From positions 62,001-126,000 of the forward strand of contig JAOXRT010000080.1 in NCBI GenBank assembly GCA_025800365.1: 64,000 nt of DNA, given 5' to 3'. A model generated the notes under the pieces. The model worked only from the letters and a program-made list of their open reading frames with translations. It did no database searches and was not told the DNA's origin. Positions 1 to 8,879 of this stretch are shown in pieces. The stretch comes from Cellvibrionaceae bacterium (lineage in GTDB: Bacteria > Pseudomonadota > Gammaproteobacteria > Pseudomonadales > Cellvibrionaceae). Position numbers and translations under genes: made by a program. Position 1 is the stretch's first letter. Every line of letters begins with the position of its first letter.

Positions 1-91
1 TACAAATACTCTTGTGTACTTGCGGTGCACTTTGATGCTCAGCCCCCCAAAAGCAATGCATGACTTCCAATTCAAAATCGCTAAACTCCAT
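1..91 (-). CDS. BlaI/MecI/CopY-family repressor, N-terminal 30 codons (runs off the left edge)
   Basis: Reading the minus strand from an ATG at 91 gives MEFSDFELEVMHCFWGAEHQ and then SAPQVHKSIC before the window ends. This matches the first helices of BlaI/MecI winged-helix repressors (FELEVMxxFW followed by SAPQVH). An AAGGTG ribosome site lies 6 bases upstream. Members of the family bind TACA-TGTA dyads and often sit next to an M56 (BlaR1-like) membrane metallopeptidase, which would be outside the window. The palindrome at 166-202 lies where its operator is expected. Only the start of the gene is visible, so the signal it responds to is unknown. Confidence 0.85.
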   Translation of the reverse strand, partial: MEFSDFELEVMHCFWGAEHQSAPQVHKSIC

Positions 92-165
92 TCGATCACC
101 TTTTTATTCGTTCATCTTTCTATTCGACCACTTTCCGGTCTTATCGCCACATCAAAGACCCCAAT

Positions 166-202
166 CTCTACATTTGTAGATATAATATCTACAAATGTAG
201 AG
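166..202 (-). promoter_or_regulatory. Tandem BlaI-type operator: 37-bp perfect palindrome
   Basis: Two 18-base arms, exactly reverse complementary, flank a single central A at 184. Each arm contains its own dyad CTACA-TT-TGTAG or CTACA-AA-TGTAG, the TACA/TGTA pattern known for BlaI/MecI operators, so the site can be read as two adjacent boxes. It lies 75-111 bases upstream of the BlaI-like start codon and overlaps that gene's predicted promoter, which fits autorepression. Confidence 0.8.
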
Positions 203-209
203 GTTGCAA
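182..209 (-). promoter_or_regulatory. Predicted sigma-70 promoter of the BlaI-like gene
   Basis: On the minus strand a -35-like TTGCAA (204-209) and a -10-like TATTAT (182-187) are separated by 16 bases. The -10 sits in the middle of the 37-bp palindrome, so repressor bound there would block RNA polymerase. The assignment is by pattern only. Confidence 0.5.
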
Positions 210-261
210 ACAATTTTATAAAATAGACTGTTCTTAGCTAGCAGCCAAGAAGCAATTAGAG

Positions 262-1269
262 TTATCGATGGCCTTCTCGAAATTGGCTAGGGGTACAGTG
301 ATTCACTCGTTTAAACGCCCTATTAAAGGCACTGGAATCTGAATAACCCAAGCTTTGGGCGATAAGAGATATGGAGGCTCGACTGTTAAGAAGGCTGTCA
401 CAGGCAAGCTTCATCAACTCGGCTTCTTTAAGCTTGCTAAAGCTGCTGCCCTGCTGAGCTAATAGGCGACAAAGATTGCGGCGACTATAGCCCAGCTCTT
501 TCGCTAGCCTTTCCACACTCAGCGTTGCTATGTTTGTGCTAGCGGCAATATAAGCTTTAACCTTGGTGACAAGGTCATCACTGACAATTGCCTCTAGACT
601 TTCAACCGCGCTGGTCTCTAAGATCCGTAATAGCTTTAGGTCTTGGCTTTTAACGGGATAGTTTAACAGCTGCTTATCAAAATATAGGCCACTGCAAGTA
701 ACACCAAAAGATACTACCTTTGCAAAGGAATAACTGAATTGATCAGTATCGGATTTTGCCTGATGTTCAAAACTAATATGGCTAGCCTGCCAATGCTCCT
801 GCTCTAAAACTTGGCGAAACAACATAACGAATTGAGCCAAGGTCCCTTCCACATCCTGAGCGCATAACTCAGCAGGCAAGCCTGGATAGCTGTAACATAG
901 ACGATATTGATGCGCCTCTTCGTCTTCATACAAGCTGACCTCAGCCGAGGGCGAAACCAAGCTAATAAAACGAGATAACAGCTGAATCACCATGCCGATA
1001 TTACTGGCACTTCTCAACATATAGATAAGAATCCCAATATCCCTTTCATCCATCAGCTCGGCCAACTCTACTGCTAAAAAACGACGCTGATAGTGATCAG
1101 ACATGGCATTGAGAAATTGCAGATAGTCACGGGTAGAGAACGTTCGCTGCCCTGAGAGCAAGTCGGACAAACTATAATCCATCTCTTCCAAAATCGGCTT
1201 TGGATTCAAACCCAGTTGATAGCAGGCATCGATAAAACGATTTACATTGGGCTTTATGGCTTCGCTCAT
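262..1269 (-). CDS. AraC-family regulator with arabinose-binding-type N-terminal domain
   Basis: 335 residues, the usual length for the OruR/ArgR-like AraC subgroup. Residues about 20-205 look like the Arabinose_bd sensor domain. The C-terminal 100 residues carry the double helix-turn-helix, with the signatures SVERLAKELGYSRRNLCRLL and ASISLIAQSLGYSDSSAFNRAFKR followed by TPSQFREG. It is encoded just downstream of two genes on the same strand (membrane protein and FAD oxidoreductase) and may control them. The effector cannot be read from the sequence. The family call is firm; the target is inference. Confidence 0.9.
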   Translation of the reverse strand: MSEAIKPNVNRFIDACYQLGLNPKPILEEMDYSLSDLLSGQRTFSTRDYLQFLNAMSDHYQRRFLAVELAELMDERDIGILIYMLRSASNIGMVIQLLSRFISLVSPSAEVSLYEDEEAHQYRLCYSYPGLPAELCAQDVEGTLAQFVMLFRQVLEQEHWQASHISFEHQAKSDTDQFSYSFAKVVSFGVTCSGLYFDKQLLNYPVKSQDLKLLRILETSAVESLEAIVSDDLVTKVKAYIAASTNIATLSVERLAKELGYSRRNLCRLLAQQGSSFSKLKEAELMKLACDSLLNSRASISLIAQSLGYSDSSAFNRAFKRVNHCTPSQFREGHR

Positions 1270-1285
1270 AGCGCCGTACCAGCGT

Positions 1286-1666
1286 TTATAGGAATTTAAT
1301 CTGCGGGTTACCGCGTTTATACCCTAGCAATAAGAGCAGTAGTATAGCAAGCACGCCACTATAAGCCGGGTAGAAGTATTCACCGAGATATAGCCTAGGT
1401 GTTATTGCATGAAACAAGGCGAAGAATAAATGCAAACATATTAATGTCGTTGCGATAAACAAGGTCTTTTTAGCCCATACCTGCCCCGAAAAACCTGCTT
1501 TCCCCACGATGTATAGTAGGGTAGCGGAGACACAGAGAAGGCTTGGAATAATATAATGTCCTTGATAGAAGCTCACTAAAGCAGCAAAAATGTGCGCACC
1601 GGAGAGAATTAAACACAGAGCGTCAAGCGAAACAGCCCAATAGGAATTGAAAGATTTAGCTAGCAT
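1286..1666 (-). CDS. Small integral membrane protein, unknown function
   Basis: 126 residues with about four hydrophobic segments (roughly residues 12-34, 41-54, 67-90 and 98-116). I do not recognise a family. The gene lies 4 bases after the stop of the FAD oxidoreductase, so it is almost certainly co-transcribed with it. It may be a membrane partner or electron carrier anchor for that enzyme, but no cofactor ligands stand out. Confidence 0.65.
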   Translation of the reverse strand: MLAKSFNSYWAVSLDALCLILSGAHIFAALVSFYQGHYIIPSLLCVSATLLYIVGKAGFSGQVWAKKTLFIATTLICLHLFFALFHAITPRLYLGEYFYPAYSGVLAILLLLLLGYKRGNPQIKFL

Positions 1667-1670
1667 AAGA

Positions 1671-3020
1671 TCACAAACTATTTAGAAGGTTAAAACTGCC
1701 TTTAAGCATTAAGCTGCGGTAATAATCAGGAGGAAAAGACAACTGCTGACTTAAGCGGCTAAGCGAATGCCATGCCGAATCTTCAATGCCAACTATGTTT
1801 CTAGCCATAAGATAGGCACTGTAGTGGCTGGGCATAATACCCAAACCATTATAAGCGCCAGAGAAATAGACCTTGCCAACTTGCGAATCTCCAACCGTTG
1901 ATGCAATAGACTGTGTACTGATCGTATGAGCAGTAACACCATGCCATTCATTTGGCAGACCTATATCCCGTAATTGAGGATAACGCTGATAAAAGTACTT
2001 ATGCACCAGCTCACGGGCATAAGATATATCCTGCCATTCAGTTGAATTGTCACTCGCATAACCCAGCACAATTCGCAAAAAGAAATGACCTGTTGTACTG
2101 AGCCCAAAGGTGATAGGTAAAGTATTGGGCTCGAAACGCAGATCCCATTTATCCAGTGCAAACTGTCTTATCTGCGCAGGGCTTAATTTATCACTGGCGC
2201 AGCTGTATTGATGTACCGGGAATACCTTAGATGCCACATAGCCCAGGCGCGGAGTATAGGCATTTGTAGCCAAAAGAACCTTATCGCTAGAAACATCGGC
2301 TATGGATGTTTGTACGTCCAAAGATGAACCCTTGTCATTGATTCCCAGCACTGGGGTGTTTCCATATATTTCTACACCGTGCTCCAAAGCAATACGTCGG
2401 TATTCACTTAACAACTTAGCAGGATTAAGCTTATAGAACCCCCTCCCCACTTTAGCCGTTGCGTAAAAATCACTGGCAATGGCAGCCTTGAGCTTATCGC
2501 CCGTTATCCATTGCTCAGTTGATTTTTGATTACTTTGTGCCGCTTTATATTCTGAATTATCTTCGTACAGATAAAGCGTATTGGCCGGCTGAAAATCACA
2601 GTCAACAGACTCATTTTGTAAAAAATTCTTAAAGTGCTGCAGGCCCTGTTCAGCAAAATCTTGATCATCGACACCCGTGAACTTTGCATAAACCGCTCCA
2701 GAGTTTCTTGTGCTAGCACCAGCCCCCAACTGATGGGATTCCAGTACCAGAACCCGCAAACTTGGCTGCATCTTTTTAAGATAAATAGCTGCACAAAGCC
2801 CAGTATAACCACCGCCCACAATACAAATATCGGCAGTTTGAGACTGCTGCAGAGAAGGTAAAGCTGGCAGCCCCCCACCAAGTTTCTGCCACAGGCTAGG
2901 GCCACCGCTGCGCCGCTTGGGGAGCTCTATACCAGCATCACTGGTAAGTAAACCCGCCAAACCGGGCGCTGCTGTTACAGCGGCGCTTCCAAGTAATAGA
3001 TTCCGACGGCTTATTTTCAT
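1671..3020 (-). CDS. FAD-dependent oxidoreductase of the DAO/glycine oxidase family with twin-arginine signal
   Basis: 449 residues. The N-terminus SRRNLLLGSAAVTAA is a twin-arginine (Tat) export signal, so the enzyme should be folded with its flavin in the cytoplasm and then exported. The FAD-binding Rossmann motif is ADICIVGGGYTGLCAAIYL (about residues 63-81), followed by VLVLESHQLGAGASTRNSGA, the conserved second flavin contact of the DAO family (D-amino-acid oxidases, sarcosine/putrescine oxidases). The end holds YFSGAYNGLGI, the last FAD contact. The substrate is probably an amine or amino acid. It is flanked by small membrane proteins on the same strand; export of a DAO-type flavoenzyme is uncommon. 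Confidence 0.85.
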   Translation of the reverse strand: MKISRRNLLLGSAAVTAAPGLAGLLTSDAGIELPKRRSGGPSLWQKLGGGLPALPSLQQSQTADICIVGGGYTGLCAAIYLKKMQPSLRVLVLESHQLGAGASTRNSGAVYAKFTGVDDQDFAEQGLQHFKNFLQNESVDCDFQPANTLYLYEDNSEYKAAQSNQKSTEQWITGDKLKAAIASDFYATAKVGRGFYKLNPAKLLSEYRRIALEHGVEIYGNTPVLGINDKGSSLDVQTSIADVSSDKVLLATNAYTPRLGYVASKVFPVHQYSCASDKLSPAQIRQFALDKWDLRFEPNTLPITFGLSTTGHFFLRIVLGYASDNSTEWQDISYARELVHKYFYQRYPQLRDIGLPNEWHGVTAHTISTQSIASTVGDSQVGKVYFSGAYNGLGIMPSHYSAYLMARNIVGIEDSAWHSLSRLSQQLSFPPDYYRSLMLKGSFNLLNSL

Positions 3021-3091
3021 AGCATGATTCCAAATTCACTTTGGAACATGGTAAAAAATAAGCGCAACTAAGAATTGGCCTTTGGGGACAA

Positions 3092-3643
3092 TCAGTGGAC
3101 ATCTGGGGCCAAGTGCCGCCTACATACCCCGAAGATTGAAATGGCAGCCCAACATAGCTCTAGGGCGAATACGGCGATATTTTGATCGAGCCAAAGCTGG
3201 GGCAGAAAAGCAATTGCGGCATATATATTCCAATACAGATACTGCAATACCGATATTTTCTGAGAGCTCATTAATAGATAGGCCATGCCGAAACACAGCA
3301 CTGAGCTCCAACTTAAAGTCGATGCATTCAGTTCTTGCAGACGTAGAAGGTCGATCAACAGGTAAATTAGCAATAGGCTAAACAGGACGTAAAACATTTT
3401 TGCGCTAACAGGCAGCCGCTTTAAATCGACCTGTAGCAATAGCAAAGCACTGATTACAAACCAAAAGAAATTGTTAAAGACCGCCTGCCAGGATGATAGA
3501 GCTAAAGAACTAAAAACCAAACAAGCGGCCGCCAATGCATTGGCCCCAAAATACAAAGGCTTGCTGTGGGCTTTTGAAATAGAGAGATAAGCGTGGTTTG
3601 CCAAGTACAAAATGGTGCCGAACCATCCAATTAACGCAATCAT
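3092..3643 (-). CDS. Membrane protein with two CBU_0592-like repeats
   Basis: 183 residues and about six hydrophobic segments. The first half (IGWFGTILYLANHAYLS ... WQAVFNNFFWFVISALLLL) has the spacing of the small CBU_0592-like three-helix domain. The second half (LSWSSVLCFGMAYLLMSS ... FALELCWAAISIFGV) appears to be a diverged repeat of it. The function of that domain is not known. It precedes the FAD oxidoreductase by about 70 bases on the same strand. The repeat reading is by eye and needs a profile search. Confidence 0.6.
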   Translation of the reverse strand: MIALIGWFGTILYLANHAYLSISKAHSKPLYFGANALAAACLVFSSLALSSWQAVFNNFFWFVISALLLLQVDLKRLPVSAKMFYVLFSLLLIYLLIDLLRLQELNASTLSWSSVLCFGMAYLLMSSQKISVLQYLYWNIYAAIAFLPQLWLDQNIAVFALELCWAAISIFGVCRRHLAPDVH

Positions 3644-3652
3644 TCTATGGCC

Positions 3653-4759
3653 CTACTGCAGCTCTATATGCATATTGCGCACAAACAACTCTTTACCTAC
3701 GTGAGGGCCATTGAGCACCAGCACCTTACTCAAATCCATCATGTGGTGGTACAAACGGTCATTACTGGCCGGGCGCAACATATTTTCGCTCCAAGAAAGA
3801 ACAATTACTTGAGTACCCAAAGGCAGAGTAAAGTACTCAACATTGCTGCCCGACTCCAAGCTCTGGCCTAGGATGGAAGGGTAGCCTTCTGAAGTTACCA
3901 GTTTGGCAATATCAATAGAAACTGGCGTTTCGAAAGGTTCATTTTGCAGGCTACTTAAACCGGCACTTTTTAAACGTGCTAGAGCTTTATTTACGCGATC
4001 TATAACAAGTCTGCCCTTGGCATTCTTTGCTGCTACCAAGTACATATTCGAGTTATCTGTAAGATCTTCAATTGGGCGTATCAACTGCTTACGCTCTTTA
4101 TAGTCACTTTCTAAGAGCTGATTCATCACGCTTTGTGTCATGGGCAATAAATCTATTTCGCCGTTGAACAACGCCGTCAATGCCCTTTTTTCGCTGTTAT
4201 ATATTGTTGCTTTAGTAATTATTTTATCCAGCGAGGCACCATAGCTATAGCCGGCAACCCGCCCTATACGTTGACGCTTATCTAAAGCGTCTTTTGCCTG
4301 CTGCTGATTCAAATACTGACGGTTATAAAATACCTGGCTAGCTACTGTAAAAATGGGATCGGAATAGAGCACTTTTTCGGCGCGCTCGACGGTTTTAAAA
4401 TAAGGATATGACAAAAGTTGCTGCCCTTCGCTTACCTCATAAAAAGCCAGTTCATAGGGCACATACTGCCATGTTGCCTGCACATCGCTATAGCGAAAAA
4501 TCAGCTCTAATACTTGTGCGGCCTGGCCAATTTCTTCTCCTGGACTATTGATATAAGGCGCCCAGGTATTGGTCAAAACCGTTTGCTCGGTACGTAGTAC
4601 TTTAGTGACTGCCTGCTTATCCACTGCGCTCTTAGCGTCATCTTTTGCAGCTAGTGTTGATGCTTGTGCCAATACAGGTGAAGACCCTAGAAGTAATACA
4701 GCAGTCACCACAACATAGCGCAGCGCTCTTCTCGACAAACACATCATTCGAAACTCCAA
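3653..4759 (-). CDS. Periplasmic solute-binding-like protein (SBP_bac_3 type)
   Basis: 368 residues beginning with a signal peptide (LRYVVVTAVLLLGSSPVLAQA). The body has the pattern of family-3 extracellular solute-binding domains: TNTWAPYINSPGEEIGQAAQVLELIF near residue 60, then RIGRVAGYSYGA and a segment with LFNGEIDLLPMTQSVMNQLL. No ABC transporter permease or ATPase lies nearby, so it may act as a sensor or orphan binding protein rather than a transporter part. The start could equally be one of the next methionines (residues 5-6). Confidence 0.7.
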   Translation of the reverse strand: MEFRMMCLSRRALRYVVVTAVLLLGSSPVLAQASTLAAKDDAKSAVDKQAVTKVLRTEQTVLTNTWAPYINSPGEEIGQAAQVLELIFRYSDVQATWQYVPYELAFYEVSEGQQLLSYPYFKTVERAEKVLYSDPIFTVASQVFYNRQYLNQQQAKDALDKRQRIGRVAGYSYGASLDKIITKATIYNSEKRALTALFNGEIDLLPMTQSVMNQLLESDYKERKQLIRPIEDLTDNSNMYLVAAKNAKGRLVIDRVNKALARLKSAGLSSLQNEPFETPVSIDIAKLVTSEGYPSILGQSLESGSNVEYFTLPLGTQVIVLSWSENMLRPASNDRLYHHMMDLSKVLVLNGPHVGKELFVRNMHIELQ

Positions 4760-4830
4760 AAACCTAAAGCCTAAGGCAAATAAATAAAAACAAAAAGCAA
4801 AAAGTGATGCTAAAAAAGCCAGATAGAGAC

Positions 4831-6135
4831 CTACTCTCGCGATTTAATAAACTGATAAACCAGCACTAATAACAAGGTAAGCGCAAAGCCCGTTCCAAAC
4901 ATCACATCGGTGTCAACATTAGCGATCACCTCTAGAAATAAGGAAGAGTTTTCATCGGTATAGCTGAGTGCCGGCCTAGACATCATTTCACGACTTAACT
5001 CCATCAAATAAAGAGAAAGCTCAAATACTGCAAAGAAACTCAATGCAACCAGCAAGAAATCAGTCAACCTAGAGGCACGTTCACGCTTGCGGCTCTCTAC
5101 CTCCTCTATTCGACTGGAGCATATATCAATCATACGTTGGGAGTTATCCTGCAAAGCAGAATAGTCCCAGCAATCTAGAATCCCTTCTAATAATAAACGC
5201 TTGGGGCGAGTGAGAAACTTTAGGTGCTCATAATAATCGACCTGGTGCAGACGTGATATTAAGCGGCTATCGGACAGTTGCTCTTGCACATCTTCAATAG
5301 AATCATGGTTATACGCCGAGTCAATCGAGGCACTTAGGCGCTGATTACAGTACTCTTGCGCGGTATAGTAATACTGAGCAAGGATCATAGCGTCTAAGCG
5401 TGGATCTTCTTTTTGCCTGGCTGCGGGGCTTGGGTTATCTATCCCATTTTCGCCGCCATCTTCACTTTTATCTTCTGTCTCGATAGCGCTAGGATCTCGA
5501 TAATCCACTAGCACATAATTTAGCCAGGTCAGCGAATGATCTTTTTTATTGGCAATAATGTCAGCAGCATCTTGCGGGCGATGGGTGTGGGAAAGCCAGT
5601 TATTCAATAGATCTTTTATGCTTTGTTCCTGCAGCTGTTCTTGCTCCAGCATAATGGTTCGAGAAATCCAAAAAACTTTTAGATCTTGCTGCCAATCAGG
5701 CAGCAGCGTGAAAAGATCTTCATCGTCCTGCGCGACAAAACGCTCTATCGCTAGCACAAGCTCTGGATACAGCTCATCCATAAGCTCTTTAGAAAGGCGC
5801 TGACAGTCTTTTTCTAATGCTTCATGGTCATTGTTATATGGCACATTGAGCTTTAGTTCAGCTACAGCGATGCTGTTGGCAAACACATGCACTTTTAAAT
5901 CTGGGCTTAAATCCGGCCGCTGCCAGATACATAGACGGGATTCCCAGCTATCTACATTGGCACTTTCATATTCTTGTGCTTGCTTAGGTTTAGGTAAGCT
6001 CAAGTCTGGATGTTTGGCCAACTGGCTGCGCAAACTTTCATCAAATTCACTGGCCCGACGATTTATTCCGGGATTAACCGATAAAGGCACATGAATGGGT
6101 AATAAAGTGCGAATAGCAATGGTAGAGTTTGACAT
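4831..6135 (-). CDS. Hypothetical protein with C-terminal membrane hairpin
   Basis: 434 residues. The first 350 are soluble, charged and probably helical, with an acidic linker near residues 220-245 (TEDKSEDGGENGID). Two transmembrane segments follow near the end (LLVALSFFAVFELSLYLM and FGTGFALTLLLVLVYQFI), separated by about 35 residues, and the chain ends with a basic KSRE. The large soluble domain plus a terminal two-helix hairpin recalls CorA-fold proteins, but the GxN ion-selectivity motif is absent, so I do not assign that function. It appears to be a single gene. Confidence 0.6.
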   Translation of the reverse strand: MSNSTIAIRTLLPIHVPLSVNPGINRRASEFDESLRSQLAKHPDLSLPKPKQAQEYESANVDSWESRLCIWQRPDLSPDLKVHVFANSIAVAELKLNVPYNNDHEALEKDCQRLSKELMDELYPELVLAIERFVAQDDEDLFTLLPDWQQDLKVFWISRTIMLEQEQLQEQSIKDLLNNWLSHTHRPQDAADIIANKKDHSLTWLNYVLVDYRDPSAIETEDKSEDGGENGIDNPSPAARQKEDPRLDAMILAQYYYTAQEYCNQRLSASIDSAYNHDSIEDVQEQLSDSRLISRLHQVDYYEHLKFLTRPKRLLLEGILDCWDYSALQDNSQRMIDICSSRIEEVESRKRERASRLTDFLLVALSFFAVFELSLYLMELSREMMSRPALSYTDENSSLFLEVIANVDTDVMFGTGFALTLLLVLVYQFIKSRE

Positions 6136-6280
6136 GAAAAATCTCAGAGTCCGTCTTTAAGGCTCCATTTATTATAGAGCAATGCCATTATGGAGCACTG
6201 ACATTATAGAGTACTGATCATAGCTGACAATCTGAACATTGCCGTGTGGCATCCACGAAGTTGCACAACCGCTAAAAGAA

Positions 6281-6308
6281 AAAGGGCCGCGATGAATCGC
6301 AGCCCTTT
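6281..6308 (-). terminator. Rho-independent terminator of the acyl-CoA dehydrogenase operon
   Basis: AAAGGGC-c-GCGAT-ga-ATCGC-a-GCCCTTT forms a 12-bp stem with one internal mismatch. On the minus strand it is followed by TTTCTTTTAG. It lies about 50 bases after the stop codon of the second dehydrogenase gene. Confidence 0.7.
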
Positions 6309-6359
6309 CGATACAACGTAGTGATCGCAGTAACTACCTACGACACCATGACATGCGTT

Positions 6360-7496
6360 TTATGATGCTAAGCTCAAGTTCGCAAAGCGCTGCTGATGAT
6401 AGTCGCCATCACCAAACGCCGCATTAATGCTAAGTAAACGGCGCACGTAGTGACCAACATCTAGCTCATCAGTCATTCCCATACCACCGTGCAACTGAAC
6501 AGCTTCACCACCAATATGCTTGGCGGCCTTGCCCAGCATTGCCTTGAGCGCTGCGACGTTGATCTCTATGGAGTCGGCACTTTCATTTTGCTCGATCGAA
6601 CAAACGGCGCGATACAGAATCGATTTAAATTGCTCGGCAGCCATAAAGGTATCAACCATACGATGCTGCAATGCCTGGAATGAACCAATAGCAACCCCAA
6701 ACTGCTTACGCGTTTTACAGTATTCCAAGGTAGTCGCGTTTAGTTTTTCCATAATGCCTAGAGCTTCCGCCGCCAAGGCAACAATAAGCTGTTGGCGCAT
6801 TTGTTGAAGCATCGCCAATCCTTCATCAGCGCGACAAATCGCTTGGGCTGGGACATTTTCCAGCTTCAGGTTGGCAACGACTTGTGCATCCATAGTGCGC
6901 AGCGCCGTCTTGCTCAGACCTTCTGCATCAGCATCGATTAAAAACAGTGCAATGCCCTGCTCATCATTTTGATCACCGCTAACACGGGCACTTACAATAA
7001 TTTTATTGGCCGACATAGCGTTCAAAACAAGCGACTTTTCACCACTTAAGCGATAGGCATCGCCTTCTGCCTTAGCGGCGCACTTTACATCTTTTAGCTC
7101 GTAACGAGACTGTGGCTCGGCGTAAGCAACGGCACCCTGTAAAGAGCCATCAATTACGGAAGCGATCAAGGCATCACGCTCTTCACTCTGCGAACTAGTT
7201 TGTAATAGACCACCGAACATTAATACCGATGCTGCAAATGGCTCTGCAACCAAGCCCTTGCCCATTTCTTCCATCACCGCCATGGTATCGGTGGCTCCAC
7301 CACCAAAGCCACCAAGATCTTCCGCGAATGGAATGGACAACCAGCCCAACTCAGCAAATTTCTGCCAGTTTTCAGCACTAAAGCCCGCTTCATTGGCTAC
7401 CACTTTGTTACGCGCCTCAAAATCGTACTCATCTTGTACAAAGCGAGCGACGCTGTCTTTGAGCATTTGCTGCTCTTCAGAGAAATCAAAATTCAT
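6360..7496 (-). CDS. Acyl-CoA dehydrogenase, second subunit of a pair
   Basis: 378 residues with the acyl-CoA dehydrogenase fold: N-terminal helical domain (NFDFSEEQQMLKDSVARFV), a middle beta domain, and a C-terminal domain holding TRKQFGVAIGSFQALQHRMVD and QLHGGMGMTDELDVGHYVRR, the flavin and active-site region with a candidate catalytic Glu in TDEL. It begins 26 bases after the stop of the other dehydrogenase. Such adjacent, dissimilar pairs often form mixed tetramers acting on bulky acyl-CoAs (steroid side chains, branched acids); that is family knowledge, not visible here. Confidence 0.88.
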   Translation of the reverse strand: MNFDFSEEQQMLKDSVARFVQDEYDFEARNKVVANEAGFSAENWQKFAELGWLSIPFAEDLGGFGGGATDTMAVMEEMGKGLVAEPFAASVLMFGGLLQTSSQSEERDALIASVIDGSLQGAVAYAEPQSRYELKDVKCAAKAEGDAYRLSGEKSLVLNAMSANKIIVSARVSGDQNDEQGIALFLIDADAEGLSKTALRTMDAQVVANLKLENVPAQAICRADEGLAMLQQMRQQLIVALAAEALGIMEKLNATTLEYCKTRKQFGVAIGSFQALQHRMVDTFMAAEQFKSILYRAVCSIEQNESADSIEINVAALKAMLGKAAKHIGGEAVQLHGGMGMTDELDVGHYVRRLLSINAAFGDGDYHQQRFANLSLAS

Positions 7497-7522
7497 TGTT
7501 TTTATCCTTTTCAGTCGCTGGC

Positions 7523-8701
7523 TTAAAGGCCCAATACAAATTTAGCGGTGATGTTCTTCTGAACTTCATCAGAACCACCATAAATGGTGGCAGCACGGCT
7601 CATCATAAAGCCACGGCGCGCAACATCACCAAAGTCATGACCCACCTGCTCATTGCTAGCGCCATCTTGAACTACCGTACCGAAGTAACCGGCAAGGTCT
7701 AGCTTCAACTCCTGAATTGATTGCTGAATCTCGGTACCTTTTAGTTTCAATAAAGATGATTCTACGCCCGGACCATTGCCCTTGGACATTGAGGCTAATA
7801 CTCGCAGCTCGGTAAACTCCAAAGCCATTAGGTCAATTTCAATGTCACTGATGCGCTGACGGAAGATAGGATCTTCAATCATGGCGCGGCCACCGTTAAC
7901 CTCTGCCGCTGCCAGCTTTTTCACTTCAGCCAAATTTCGTTTAGAATCAGCCACACCAGCAATCGCGGTACGCTCGTGAGCTAACAAACTCTTAGCGTAT
8001 GTCCATCCTTTGTTTTCTTCCCCGATCAAGTTTTCAACCGGTACGCGTACCTCTTCAAAAATGACCTCATTCAAGTGATGCTCACCATCAATCGTTACGA
8101 TTGGACGCACAGTAATGCCTGGACTTGTCATATCGATAAGGATAAAACTGATGCCCTGCTGGGGCTTACCTTCGTTGCTAGTACGCACCAAGCAGAACAT
8201 CCAGTTGGCATGCTGAGCCAAGGTTGTCCAAATCTTTGCACCGTTAATAACATAATGATCGCCATCGCGTTCGGCCTTGGTTTTCAGCGAAGCCAAGTCT
8301 GAACCTGCACCTGGCTCAGAATAACCCTGGCACCACCAATCGTCAGCATTCAGAATTCGCGGTAAGAAGCGTTCTTTCTGGGCATCATTACCAAAACTGT
8401 AAATTACCGGGCCTACCATTTTTAAACCAAACGGCGATACGTCAGGTGCACCTACGGCGGCGCGCTCATTTTCGAAAATATAGCTTTGGGTTGGGGTCCA
8501 GCCAGCACCACCGTATTCAACTGGCCACAATGGCGCAGCCCAGCCCTTCGAATTGAGCTTGCGCTCCCATGCAACCTGTACATCTTTATAGCTACCAGGC
8601 TGTTTCGCTTGGCTGGCCAATTCTTCGTTCCAAGCGTCCTTCAAAAAGGCGCGTACTTCATCGCGAAAAGCAAGCTCCGCTTCGCTAAAGTTGATATCCA
8701 C
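7523..8701 (-). CDS. Acyl-CoA dehydrogenase, first subunit of a pair
   Basis: 392 residues. It carries the classical signatures QGYSEPGAGSDLASLKTKAERDGDHYVINGAKIW (split here across the flavin-binding middle domain) and a C-terminal MSRAATIYGGSDEVQKNITAK, where GGSDEVQ holds the usual acidic active-site position. It introduces a 2,3 double bond into an acyl-CoA and passes electrons to ETF. It is the promoter-proximal gene of a two-gene operon transcribed away from a LysR gene at 8880; the 178-bp intergenic region contains a direct repeat likely bound by that regulator. Confidence 0.92.
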   Translation of the reverse strand: MDINFSEAELAFRDEVRAFLKDAWNEELASQAKQPGSYKDVQVAWERKLNSKGWAAPLWPVEYGGAGWTPTQSYIFENERAAVGAPDVSPFGLKMVGPVIYSFGNDAQKERFLPRILNADDWWCQGYSEPGAGSDLASLKTKAERDGDHYVINGAKIWTTLAQHANWMFCLVRTSNEGKPQQGISFILIDMTSPGITVRPIVTIDGEHHLNEVIFEEVRVPVENLIGEENKGWTYAKSLLAHERTAIAGVADSKRNLAEVKKLAAAEVNGGRAMIEDPIFRQRISDIEIDLMALEFTELRVLASMSKGNGPGVESSLLKLKGTEIQQSIQELKLDLAGYFGTVVQDGASNEQVGHDFGDVARRGFMMSRAATIYGGSDEVQKNITAKFVLGL

Positions 8702-8816
8702 CTTGCTGTCCTCATTGTTGTTCTATGACCGGTGCTTACTGGGCATTATCGCCTCAGCAATCCATTTATCTTTCACGTTCTAGTGTAGAGCGAATAAACA
8801 CAAACATCTTTATGTT

Positions 8817-8850
8817 AAAGTGACAGCTTTCTTAGCAAAAAGTGACAGCT
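8817..8850. promoter_or_regulatory. Direct repeat AAAGTGACAGCT x2, probable operator
   Basis: The same 12 bases occur at 8817-8828 and 8839-8850. Their starts are 22 bases apart, about two helical turns, so a protein could contact both on one DNA face. The pair lies between the divergent acyl-CoA dehydrogenase and LysR genes, close to the LysR start codon at 8880. Binding by that LysR is an inference. Confidence 0.5.
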
Positions 8851-8879
8851 GGGCGATCTGGCAAGTCGAATGATTTATT

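Noticed and set aside
14-226. Plus-strand frame of 70 codons at the left edge
   Set aside because: It runs antisense through the BlaI-like gene and across the palindromic operator.
4831-6135. CorA magnesium transporter
   Set aside because: The two C-terminal helices fit the topology but the GxN selectivity motif is missing and the soluble part does not look like CorA.
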